A stretch of 64,000 nt of DNA from Leptolyngbya sp. Cla-17. Its GTDB lineage: Bacteria; Cyanobacteriota; Cyanobacteriia; Leptolyngbyales; Leptolyngbyaceae. The stretch spans positions 2,331,367-2,395,366 of the forward strand of contig NZ_JAEVYN010000002.1 of NCBI RefSeq assembly GCF_016807185.1, written 5' to 3'. The notes beneath the pieces are model-generated. The model had not been told where the DNA came from. It made no database searches and was given only the letters and a program-made list of their open reading frames with translations. Shown here piece after piece: positions 1 to 7,879 of the stretch. The first letter of the stretch is position 1; each line of letters begins with the position of its first letter. A program made the position numbers and the translations under genes.

Positions 1-225
1 TTGACTCGATGGCATTTCAGTGGATTGAGCGGGGCTGTAGCGAGGATAGCCAGGAGGAAGGGCAAGTTCGGTCTGGCGGAGACTGCCTGAATTTGGAAGT
101 GTTGCTGCTTTTTCCCCGCTGCTATGCAGCGTTTCTGCCAACTCTAGGCTGCGGTCTAGCAGACCATCAAGCAAATGGAGGGCCGGCAGCAACTCGTCTA
201 GAGGCGACTTAGAGTGAGACGGCAT
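1..225 (-). CDS. Partial unidentified protein, N-terminus only
   Basis: On the minus strand an ATG at 223-225 opens a frame of 75 codons with no stop before the window edge, so only the N-terminus is present. It begins MPSHSKSPLDELLPAL and continues with a leucine-rich, helix-compatible stretch, then a proline/serine-rich stretch. It runs divergently from the small gene at 397. I do not recognise the family. The neighbouring DUF4157 genes make an eCIS component, such as the associated AAA ATPase, a reasonable guess, but this is inferred from context only. No strong Shine-Dalgarno precedes the ATG. The competing plus-strand frame (9-212) has less protein-like composition. Confidence 0.45.
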   Translation of the reverse strand, partial: MPSHSKSPLDELLPALHLLDGLLDRSLELAETLHSSGEKAATLPNSGSLRQTELALPPGYPRYSPAQSTEMPSSQ

Positions 226-396
226 AATCCGAGTTATGGTGATAGAGTTTGCGGGCTAGGTCAAAGCTTTTGTTTCATCCTGACATGGTTCGGTTTCATC
301 TTGCATATAGTAATGGCTGCTCTTGATGAACCATCTTGGGTATCGCCAGTTCGGGTCTCGGAGTTAAACGGCTGGCTTCAGTAAAAGGTTCAGATT

Positions 397-738
397 ATGG
401 GAAAAGCGATCGCCCTTCAAGGAAATGTGGTTGCCGTGCCAGGGGCAATGCCCTACCCAGCCGCACAGAGTGGAGCTTGGATGGCCCTGCCAGTGCAGGT
501 AAAGGCATATCCGAAGCTGAAAGTGGGCGGTCAATCTGTAATCTATGAGGCGGAATGCAAGTTTATGTTTACGGGGGTAGATCCGGCGGGTGCTCCGGTG
601 AGTGGGCAGGAAACGGTGAAGCTGACGGCAAAGAGTACCAAGTTGCAAAAAAAGGTACTGGTGCAGGGAGATATGATGCAAAGTCCCTATGGCAATCAAT
701 TGAAAATTGTAACAACGAGCAAAGTGAAAACAGCTTAA
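397..738 (+). CDS. Small beta-rich protein, PAAR-like spike-tip candidate
   Basis: A 113-residue protein beginning MGKAIALQGNVVAVPGAMPY. It has no signal peptide or membrane segment and alternates short beta-type stretches with Gly/Pro turns. Size, lack of a leader, and position directly upstream of a DUF4157 effector gene (about 100 bp) fit a PAAR-like tip or other small structural protein of a contractile injection system. In known eCIS loci such genes often lie near DUF4157 genes. I see no diagnostic PAAR motif triplet, so the assignment is inference. ORFs in other frames across this span look like shadows. Confidence 0.45.
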   Translation: MGKAIALQGNVVAVPGAMPYPAAQSGAWMALPVQVKAYPKLKVGGQSVIYEAECKFMFTGVDPAGAPVSGQETVKLTAKSTKLQKKVLVQGDMMQSPYGNQLKIVTTSKVKTA

Positions 739-841
739 AGGTTTAGCGAATCTTTGTTTTTGCTATGGCGATCGAGCCTAGGATCGGAAAGATTACCGCT
801 ATGGGCAGGGAAGATTTTAGTCACCTTTATCGAGAGCTGTA

Positions 842-3622
842 ATGATGGGAGTTTTGCACCAGAGCCGGGGAAAGGACCATGCAGTTGCGAGAACGCTGGG
901 AAGACCGATGTCTGCTTTGCGGGTGGCAAAACAACCGGAAGACAGTGCAGCAATTGAGCAGATTCATGACATCTCTCAACGACCGCAATTTTCGGGGTTG
1001 TCAGGAGAGTTAGGAGTAGCAGCGTCGCAGTTTCCGATTCAGGCAAAGCTGACGATCGGGCAACCGAATGACCGATACGAACAGGAAGCCGATCAGGTAG
1101 CAGCCCAGGTGGTACAACAAATCAATGCCCCTGCTTCAGTCCAGTCATCTCAGGGGCAGTCTGTACAGCGAACTGAAGCCCGAGAAGGGGAAGCAATTCA
1201 GGCAAAAACAGATAAGAACACAATAAACCGAAAGGAAGAGATAGCAGGTGGGGAAGCCTCAACCAATTTGGAATCTGCCATCAGGAGCGCAAGGGGAGGG
1301 GGACAGCCTTTAGATTTGAATCTGCAACAGTCGATGGGGCAGGCGATGGGGGCGGATTTTAGTGGGGTAAAGGTCCATACAGATGCTCAGGCGGATCAGT
1401 TAAATCGATCAGTACAGGCGAAGGCGTTTACGACGGGGCGGGATATGTTTTTCCGCCAGGGGGCGTATGACCCACGGAGTGGGGGTGGGCAGGAGTTGAT
1501 CGCCCATGAATTGACCCATGTGGTGCAGCAGAGGGTAGGAGCGGGGAGGAAATCGCCTTTACCTCTGAACCCGTTACTAAAACAATCCCTTACTGAAATC
1601 CCGTCTGTATCCTTGAGTGGTTGCCATATCCAAGCAGCCTCAGAGAATACACAAGTACATGGAATAACTACCTTAGTTACATTGGAGCGTAACTCTAAGA
1701 AAGAGGATTTTGTAAAGTCGGTATATGGAACCGTTTCTGATGGCGATATTGTAGAAATAGACAACGTTACCAGGCATGCGAACCTTAATTATTCCCAACT
1801 AAGTGACAGTACGGACAACTGGGATGATAGCGAGGAGGCAGTTAATAATGCCACACCAAAAACAACATGGTATCCAGTAATAAATGTAAACGGTTACTAT
1901 GTAGAGGAGAAATTATACATTCGCGACGGCACGTTTCATAGAATAAGCGTTACACCTACCATTAAAACAATAGAAGAATTTTTTGACAAACTAACAACAG
2001 GGATTCCCAAACCCGATCTGTCAGACTCAAACATAGATCTAGCAGATTTCAATGTGAAACGAGAAGAGAACATAGTTGAATTCGGGAAGCGCTTGACCAC
2101 ACTCAATCCAAATATAGAGAAATCAAAAATAGAACCATTGTTTGAGCAGATGGTCGACATTTTTCGGCATAAGAAGGTTAGTTTAGTAAAGAAATTTTTG
2201 GATAATTTGACACATATTGGAGGGTTGAGTCCTCTGGAAACCGAAAGTGAGCGGATCTTCTGGTCCGGGGGCGTGAGTAGAGAAGAGGCAAAAAAGAAGG
2301 CTTCCGAAAGCCGCACTGCCCTGGAAACAACCCCAATCGGCACGCTATTGGATAAGTTGCCTCTATATAACATAAAAGGCATGAACTGGCATTTAACTAC
2401 ATTACTCTGGGCAGAAATATCAAGAAGGTTTTCGGTTGGCACGCGCGGAGAGGTTAACGTCTATCAAGACGGAGGTTTTGCCAAAGAGAATGTTTTTTGG
2501 ACGGACGAATTACCCGCATTAAGACTGTTGCAAAGATATGGGAAAGTAACGCAGATTCTTCTCCATGTCTGGGAAGAAGAAGAGTGCACCTGGAGAGTAA
2601 TGGATCTTCAGTCTCCCGAGGTCACCATAAAATACGACAAGTCGAGACAGGAAGAAAAGCCCGACCCCGCGACATCCGACGACAAGTCGAGACAGGAAGA
2701 AAAGCCCGACCCCGCGACATCCGACGACAAATCGAGACAGGAAGAAAAGCCCGACCCCGCGACATCCGACAAGAAAAAAGCTTATCGTTATGAGAAGCCG
2801 ACATCGTGCCAATATGTACGGAGCTGCATGATGAAACATGGGCAACGATTGGAACATAAGAATAAAGATGGGCAATGGGTAGATCGTAAGAAACCAATAC
2901 TATTTTATAGATACCGGTTAAAAACGGGCGTGTTTGCGGACGCGAGCAAAGTACCAAACGGGATAGATGTGAGGTTATATAATTATGGCTCGGCGGCGAA
3001 ACGAGAATGCATGATAGAGGGGGCAGGGGGAGTCCTGAAGGAGATAATAAGGGACGCGGAAGAGTACTTAATGAACAACTATCCGAGGTATGAATCGATT
3101 CCCCCAAATCTAGTATTCCGACACAGCGCAGAAGGTGGCGAGAGAACCATGGTGGCCGAAGGAGGACAACCGGTAGCCGTAAAAGGGGCGAGTGGGATGT
3201 GGAGTTATGTGCCGAGTGAGCATGGGGCCGGGCAGTTCCACCGCGAAGGAGAAAAGCCCTTCGCCCGATACGCGAAGCAATGTGGAGTGTTCTGTGAGTC
3301 CGTCCGCATGGACTGGGGAAGAGAAGTGACCTTAATCCAAATAGGAGAAATCCGAAAAGGACAACCCGAGCAAAAGTCGATAAAGCTCGTAGGCACGACT
3401 AGCGAGCAGGCGGCGCTACAGCGAGACGCCGAAGCGTACTTACTGGAGAACCACAAGGCGATGGCAACGATTCCAGGCGACCTAGAATTCCGGCCAGGTG
3501 AGGTAAGGGAGGGGCGACGGGTCATAGCCAACCAACCTGCTGGTGGAAAGCTGAATTTTATGGCCAGTGTATATGGAGAGGGATCAGGAGAGAACGAGAG
3601 ATCGAAAAAGCAGCAGAATTGA
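842..3622 (+). CDS. DUF4157-domain protein A, putative eCIS effector
   Basis: A 926-residue cytoplasmic-type protein. The first ~95 residues include IGQPNDRYEQEADQVA, the usual segment ahead of DUF4157. DUF4157 itself (about residues 150-235) contains VKVHTD, AFTTGRD and the zincin-like helix H222-E-L-T-H226. DUF4157 is a putative zinc-metalloprotease-like domain typical of proteins loaded by or encoded with extracellular contractile injection systems. The C-terminal ~650 residues match no family I recognise; they include three 15-residue tandem repeats (residues ~599-643) and two related segments near residues ~740 and ~860 sharing the pattern RDAExYL...IPxxLxFR. Start is ATG 842 (845 also possible). 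The first ~290 bases are nearly identical to those of the gene at 4037, while the C-termini are unrelated. The function of the C-terminus is unknown. Confidence 0.85.
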   Translation: MMGVLHQSRGKDHAVARTLGRPMSALRVAKQPEDSAAIEQIHDISQRPQFSGLSGELGVAASQFPIQAKLTIGQPNDRYEQEADQVAAQVVQQINAPASVQSSQGQSVQRTEAREGEAIQAKTDKNTINRKEEIAGGEASTNLESAIRSARGGGQPLDLNLQQSMGQAMGADFSGVKVHTDAQADQLNRSVQAKAFTTGRDMFFRQGAYDPRSGGGQELIAHELTHVVQQRVGAGRKSPLPLNPLLKQSLTEIPSVSLSGCHIQAASENTQVHGITTLVTLERNSKKEDFVKSVYGTVSDGDIVEIDNVTRHANLNYSQLSDSTDNWDDSEEAVNNATPKTTWYPVINVNGYYVEEKLYIRDGTFHRISVTPTIKTIEEFFDKLTTGIPKPDLSDSNIDLADFNVKREENIVEFGKRLTTLNPNIEKSKIEPLFEQMVDIFRHKKVSLVKKFLDNLTHIGGLSPLETESERIFWSGGVSREEAKKKASESRTALETTPIGTLLDKLPLYNIKGMNWHLTTLLWAEISRRFSVGTRGEVNVYQDGGFAKENVFWTDELPALRLLQRYGKVTQILLHVWEEEECTWRVMDLQSPEVTIKYDKSRQEEKPDPATSDDKSRQEEKPDPATSDDKSRQEEKPDPATSDKKKAYRYEKPTSCQYVRSCMMKHGQRLEHKNKDGQWVDRKKPILFYRYRLKTGVFADASKVPNGIDVRLYNYGSAAKRECMIEGAGGVLKEIIRDAEEYLMNNYPRYESIPPNLVFRHSAEGGERTMVAEGGQPVAVKGASGMWSYVPSEHGAGQFHREGEKPFARYAKQCGVFCESVRMDWGREVTLIQIGEIRKGQPEQKSIKLVGTTSEQAALQRDAEAYLLENHKAMATIPGDLEFRPGEVREGRRVIANQPAGGKLNFMASVYGEGSGENERSKKQQN
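2636..2770 (+). repeat. Three tandem 45-bp in-frame repeats
   Basis: Units at 2636-2680, 2681-2725 and 2726-2770 are identical except for one base in the third unit (AAG/AAA). Each encodes DKSRQEEKPDPATSD, a charged, proline-containing linker-like sequence in the C-terminal part of DUF4157 protein A. Near-perfect identity points to recent slippage or unequal exchange; the copy number is a multiple of three bases, so the frame is kept. Confidence 0.95.
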
Positions 3623-3713
3623 GAGAGTAAACGGATCCGGTAGTAAGCGTTACTTTGTTAACGCCCCACAAATGAGGAGTTATTTTGGTCGCCCTTACAT
3701 GTCGGAAGCCAAT

Positions 3714-4007
3714 TCAGCAGCATAGCCCCCATTCCAACCGACAACTGTCAATCCCCAACAGCAAACCAACCCCACTCCTCACCCACTGCCACCAACGCCG
3801 CACCTTTTCCTCAATGCGGTTCTCCCCCGCACCTTGCTCATAAAGCTGAGAAACCCGTTCAGCAAACCTCTCCACCGTCTTCGACGCAATCCCCAAACCC
3901 TCGGTCGTAAACCAATACCCAAAAAATCAAACCCTCGCTTAATCATGCCGATGAACGTTTGATCGGGTGGTGCTCAACCCGGAGCTCAGCCATCACCTCA
4001 TTCACCA
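3714..4007 (-). pseudogene. 3' fragment of a reverse transcriptase gene
   Basis: Minus-strand sequence closely matching the C-terminal third of the intact reverse transcriptase gene at 5221-6168: both encode GIASKTVERF, ERVSQLYEQG and GENRIEE followed by a WW/WVRSGVG stretch. The match starts near 3720 (equivalent to ~5300) and stops abruptly at about 4007, inside the codons equivalent to ~5555. Two bases later the sequence becomes homologous to the upstream region of DUF4157 gene A (from ~814). The catalytic core is absent, so this is a severed remnant. A hairpin-like GCGTTAC...GTTAACGC at 3647-3664 resembles the one after the intact copy. Confidence 0.85.
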
Positions 4008-4036
4008 AATTTTAGTCACTTTTATAGAGGGCTGTA

Positions 4037-5158
4037 ATGATGAGAGTTTTGCACCAGAGTCGGGGAAAGGGGAACGCAGCAGCGAAAACGCTGGGAGAAA
4101 CGATGTCGGCTTCGCGGTTGGCAAAACAACCGGAAGACGGTGCTGCAATTGAGCAGATTCATGACATCTCTCAACGCCCGCAATTTTCAGGGTTATCGGG
4201 AGAGTTAGGGGTAGCATCGTCGCAGTTACCAATTCAGGCAAAGCTGACGATCGGGCAACCGAATGACCGATACGAACAGGAAGCCGATCAGGTAGCGAAG
4301 TCTGTGGTACAGCGTATCAACACACCGCAAACGATCGCAGTGCTGGGACAAGATGCAGCACAAATGCAAGCTGATACCTTACAGAGTCAGGAAACAGAGC
4401 AAGCAGAACTGCAACTAAAGCGGGAATCTGGAAACGAGATCGTGCAGCGCCGGGAAGCAATTGGTGGAGGGGAAGCATCAACGGATTTGGAAGCCTCCAT
4501 TAACAGTGCAAGGGGTGGTGGAAAAGCGATCACAGACAACCACCGCGAACCGATGGAACAGGCGTTTGGCGCTGATTTCCGTGAGGTGAAGGTTCACACG
4601 GATGGTCAATCTGACCAGTTGAATCGGTCAATTCAGGCGCGTGCTTTCACGACGGGACAGGATGTGTTCTTTCGTTTGGGTGAATATAATCCAGGGAGTC
4701 GGGGCGGTCAAGAGTTGTTAGCGCATGAGTTGACTCATGTGGTGCAGCAGAAAGGGGAGACAGCAAGGAGTGGCGAGGAAATAAACAGGATGTTGGGGAT
4801 GGGGTCAGGCGATGAAGAGAGAGCAAACAAAAAGGTACAAGAATCAAAAGGGAAGGTGGATGTGGTAGAGGCAGGAATGAGTATACTTAATTGGGGAACT
4901 ACCACGGACCCCCGAACACTTCAGAAGTGGAAAGGTGATTTAGAGCGGTCAATCAAGTATCGTCAAATGCAGAAAGCACTGCCAAACGATGGAGGCAAAC
5001 ACCAAGCAAGGGTCGCGAAGGAGGTTGGGTGGTTAGGTCAAATCAATGCGGAGTTAGCGAGGATTGATAATTTAGACAGGATAGCACGAAACAATGCATC
5101 GGCGAGTGCGAGTGCACCCATCCCGCTCCGGAAGGGGGGGACATGGGGTAAACAATGA
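4037..5158 (+). CDS. DUF4157-domain protein B, putative eCIS effector
   Basis: A 373-residue paralogue of DUF4157 protein A. It shares the N-terminal address-like region (VLHQSRGK, EQIHDISQRPQFSGLSGELG, IGQPNDRYEQEADQVA) and the DUF4157 domain with H230-E-L-T-H234. The C-terminal ~120 residues are short, charged and unrelated to protein A; they include RSIKYRQMQKALPNDGG and end in an Ala/Ser-rich tail. Start is ATG 4037, in the same sequence context as gene A (GCTGTAATGATG). The gene is flanked on both sides by reverse transcriptase sequence on the opposite strand. A variable C-terminus behind a fixed N-terminus is the usual layout of polymorphic cargo. What the C-terminus does cannot be read from sequence. 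Confidence 0.85.
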   Translation: MMRVLHQSRGKGNAAAKTLGETMSASRLAKQPEDGAAIEQIHDISQRPQFSGLSGELGVASSQLPIQAKLTIGQPNDRYEQEADQVAKSVVQRINTPQTIAVLGQDAAQMQADTLQSQETEQAELQLKRESGNEIVQRREAIGGGEASTDLEASINSARGGGKAITDNHREPMEQAFGADFREVKVHTDGQSDQLNRSIQARAFTTGQDVFFRLGEYNPGSRGGQELLAHELTHVVQQKGETARSGEEINRMLGMGSGDEERANKKVQESKGKVDVVEAGMSILNWGTTTDPRTLQKWKGDLERSIKYRQMQKALPNDGGKHQARVAKEVGWLGQINAELARIDNLDRIARNNASASASAPIPLRKGGTWGKQ

Positions 5159-5214
5159 GTAGGAAAGTAAGGTGAATGCCGGACAGCGCGCCAGTGCAAG
5201 CACCGATCTTGTAG

Positions 5215-5238
5215 GGTGCGTTAACGAAGTAACGCACC
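5215..5238. terminator. Hairpin between convergent DUF4157 B and RT genes
   Basis: GGTGCGTTA (5215-5223) and TAACGCACC (5230-5238) form a perfect 9-bp stem with a 6-base loop, between two convergent genes. It may act as a bidirectional terminator, although no clear T-run follows. A related but weaker palindrome occurs at 3647-3664 beside the reverse transcriptase fragment. Confidence 0.5.
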
Positions 5239-6168
5239 AACCCAGAGGAAAAAAGTGCAATCACCAGAGCGTGTCGATTGCATATGTAGCTGCATAGCCT
5301 TGCATCCCAACCGATAACAACCAACCCCACTTCTCACCCACCGCCACCAACGCCGAACGTATTCCTCAATGCGGTTCTCCCCCACACCTTGCTCATAAAG
5401 CTGAGAAACCCGTTCAGTGAACCTCTCCACCGTCTTCGACGCAATCCCCAATCCCTCGGTCGTAAACCAATACCTCAAAAAATCAAACCCTTGTGCAACC
5501 CTCCCAATAAACGTCTTATCGGGATGTTGCTCAACCCGGAGGTCAGCCATCACCTCATTCACCACCTTAATCGCCTTCCTTAGCCTCCACCGCGTTGGTG
5601 CAAGGACAACCCAATCATCCATAAAGCGGACATAAAAGCAGCCCAATGCCGCCATCCGGTCATCCAACGGCTTCAGATATAGCGCCCCCATCAACGGCGA
5701 CAACAGGCACCCCAAGGAGATCCCCTGGGTAATCTCGATGAACTTGCTCCCATCATTGACATACCGCCGTAAATAGCCCCAAAGCAACGCCAAAACAGCT
5801 TCATCTTGCACATGACGCCCCACAATTCCCATGAGAATCTGATAATTGATGCTGGCATAGTAGCCCTTAACATCTGTCCGAAAAATAAACTCGTTATCTG
5901 CAACATTTGCAGCCACCTCTCGCACCGCAGCCTTCATCCCCCCACTACCCGCCAAATGAAAACACCGCAGAGAGAGATGAGGCTTGAGGTGTGCGGTTAA
6001 AACAATCGCCATCGCCTTCAACACTAGCGCATCTAACGCTGACCAAACCTCGATTTTCTGCCCCTGACCCCAAATCGCTCGTAATTCGCGAAACTGATAG
6101 CCTCTCGACCGTACGAGAGCCTGAAGCTGGGGTTTTTTCTCCTCCCACCAGCGCCGCACCTGCCACAC
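5221..6168 (-). CDS. Reverse transcriptase (RNA-directed DNA polymerase)
   Basis: A 315-residue protein with an intact polymerase core: FRTDVKGYY (catalytic Asp ~99), QGISLGCLLSPL (~148-159), YVRFMDDW (catalytic Asp pair ~184/185), QHPDKT and GFDFLRYW. The QGxxLSP form is unlike the SQ motif of diversity-generating retroelement RTs. I see no maturase domain or group II intron RNA, so the RT class is unassigned. The listed start is GTG 6168, but the frame stays open to 6231, adding DQAYAWLCEKRSHYHF, which looks like real N-terminal RT sequence without an ATG/GTG/TTG. The 5' end may therefore be truncated or use a rare start. It converges on DUF4157 gene B. Confidence 0.85.
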   Translation of the reverse strand: MWQVRRWWEEKKPQLQALVRSRGYQFRELRAIWGQGQKIEVWSALDALVLKAMAIVLTAHLKPHLSLRCFHLAGSGGMKAAVREVAANVADNEFIFRTDVKGYYASINYQILMGIVGRHVQDEAVLALLWGYLRRYVNDGSKFIEITQGISLGCLLSPLMGALYLKPLDDRMAALGCFYVRFMDDWVVLAPTRWRLRKAIKVVNEVMADLRVEQHPDKTFIGRVAQGFDFLRYWFTTEGLGIASKTVERFTERVSQLYEQGVGENRIEEYVRRWWRWVRSGVGCYRLGCKAMQLHMQSTRSGDCTFFLWVGALLR

Positions 6169-6234
6169 ATCTGAGTTGAAGTGATAGTGCGATCGCTTCT
6201 CGCAGAGCCAAGCATACGCCTGATCAATAACTTA

Positions 6235-6773
6235 ATCCCCTGCTCCGACTCTACCAAGGCTGCGCCTCTCGCACGATTGGTCGCCTGGAAGAAGCAACCG
6301 TGGTCAAGTTCCATACCAGCAGCAAGCCCAAAATCTTCTACCTGTGCTACCCAGACTTCGATCGCGCCTCGCATCCTTGTCTCTGCACCAGTATGCAGAT
6401 TGACCTTCAAGGTCTGCACATCAGTTAATGAGAAATAACGCACGCGTGTTTCACCAGAAGGAGCTGCTAGTTGAGTCAGACTACCCACTCTATGAGAAGT
6501 TTGCTATTTGATGATTGTTTGAGTTGCGTCCGCTCTGTCTCTATTAGTTACAAGGGTGTTGGAGCAAGTTTAGGCATAGGTTTACCGATGGAGTAAACCT
6601 ACCTAAATGTTAGCTCTACTCCAGCCAAAGTCTACTAGTTTGGTTACTTATAAGAAAATCAGTTTAATTTAGTATTTTGCGCCATGTTAAATAAGGACAT
6701 TAGTTAACAAACAAGTTTGATATTCATATCAAAAGAATGCTGTCAAACCATCATTCTTAAAGGACTGATTCCT
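6235..6773. other. Gene-poor stretch between RT and tniQ
   Basis: About 540 bases without a confident gene. A minus-strand frame (GTG at 6488, running into the RT gene) has some protein-like stretches, such as GAIEVWVAQVEDFGLAAG, but its downstream half overlaps the RT coding frame and I recognise no family. It could be the decayed 3' end of an older gene. From about 6500 the sequence becomes AT-rich and no promoter, repeat or transposon end could be identified. Confidence 0.4.
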
Positions 6774-7802
6774 TTAAGATATCCTCTGAAGCAACTGAAA
6801 GAAACTATTCGCAGTGTATCCTAGAAAATGAATAATGAGTAAATGACATAACGGATGATGCTCATTTGGATTCGAAAGAAAATCATTAAGAAATTCGTAG
6901 AAATATTTTCCTTTAATCATTTCCTCATCCTTCTCTGAATAGATGGATTTATAGCCATAGTACTTATAAAACAGCAATTGATATATGCTTTTCGAACCAG
7001 AAAATATTTCAAAAAAGTCTTTACTTAAGGACTCATTATAAGTTTCATTATCATTTATATAGCCTTTATCTTGAAAAAGGGACCTATAACAATTCTGTAA
7101 GTGCATTGGTTCTGTTGAAAGGTCTTCTTTGTTGAGTAACCAGTTGGCACACTTTGCAACTTTTAATAGAGCTTCATAAGCAGAACTTAAAGGGTCTGGT
7201 GGGCAGATAAATCCATTCTCAACAGCTTTAATGATTGCTTTAGTGTGTGTAGCTTCTATTACTGTCTTAAGCCCCTGAGCTCCATAGTCCGATTGAATAT
7301 AGACATTGCTTTGCTGTAGAAAAACGTGATGGATAGAACAAAGTGCTATTCCGGCTATTTGATGGATCCGGTGCCAATATGCCTCACCAAACTGCTCCTT
7401 ATCTTGCTTCAAACACAATGGACAGAATTGAAGAGAAATTGGGAGGGGTGTGTTTTTTATATATCGGGCTTTATTTCTAAACTTTGGACTATCTCTTTCA
7501 ATAACGATTTGATAGTCTTCAAGATAACTCTTACCAAAAAATGTTTGATAGAAAGGGACTAAAGTATTTTGTTTTATAATACGTTCTATAGAATAACAGC
7601 TATTAGGAGGTAGTAATGAGACAAGATATTTAATACGAAGTGGCCGATCAAGATACAATACACTATAGCGGCTTCCAAACAGCATTCTACATATATCTGC
7701 CTCACTTAAATACATCAACCGTTCTTTATAGCGAGCACAAATACTGTAAAAGATTTCATCAGGATATGGGTCTGGGAAGCAACCGATCATACTGCTGAAC
7801 AT
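6774..7802 (-). CDS. tniQ: Short TniQ/TnsD-family target-selection protein
   Basis: A 342-residue TniQ-family protein. It opens with MIGCFPDPYPDE, as does the adjacent TnsD, and has the TniQ zinc-binding set C127, C130, C155 and H158 (FCPLC...CSIHH) plus the YWHRIHQ motif. It ends at the position where the 657-residue TnsD continues into its C-terminal DNA-recognition part, so it has only the TniQ core plus a few helices. TniQ proteins link a target-recognition module to TnsC. In CRISPR-associated Tn7 elements a short TniQ works with Cascade; no cas gene is seen here. The gene is clearly more AT-rich than tnsA-D and lies 77 bp after tnsD in the same direction. Start ATG 7802 or 7790. Confidence 0.85.
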   Translation of the reverse strand: MFSSMIGCFPDPYPDEIFYSICARYKERLMYLSEADICRMLFGSRYSVLYLDRPLRIKYLVSLLPPNSCYSIERIIKQNTLVPFYQTFFGKSYLEDYQIVIERDSPKFRNKARYIKNTPLPISLQFCPLCLKQDKEQFGEAYWHRIHQIAGIALCSIHHVFLQQSNVYIQSDYGAQGLKTVIEATHTKAIIKAVENGFICPPDPLSSAYEALLKVAKCANWLLNKEDLSTEPMHLQNCYRSLFQDKGYINDNETYNESLSKDFFEIFSGSKSIYQLLFYKYYGYKSIYSEKDEEMIKGKYFYEFLNDFLSNPNEHHPLCHLLIIHFLGYTANSFFQLLQRIS

Positions 7803-7879
7803 TCTAAAAGTACAAACAAAATTTTATAGACTATTGCTCAAAGAGCTTACAGTTACTGAGGGTAGTTCGTGCATTACGG

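Noticed and set aside
9..212. Plus-strand 67-codon ORF at the left edge
   Set aside because: Low-complexity translation with no start-site context; the opposite strand has a stop-free frame with a more protein-like sequence.
2622..3107. Long minus-strand frames opposite DUF4157 gene A
   Set aside because: They are shadows of the repeat region and its flanks; the plus frame carries the DUF4157 homology.
5221..6168. Diversity-generating retroelement
   Set aside because: The RT has QGxxLSP rather than the SQ-type motif, and I found no template/variable repeat pair or accessory gene near the DUF4157 genes by reading.
6600..6773. Left end of the Tn7-like element just after tniQ
   Set aside because: A weak resemblance (AACAAACAAGTTTG near 6706) lacks the repeat core and terminal TGT; no second repeat follows.
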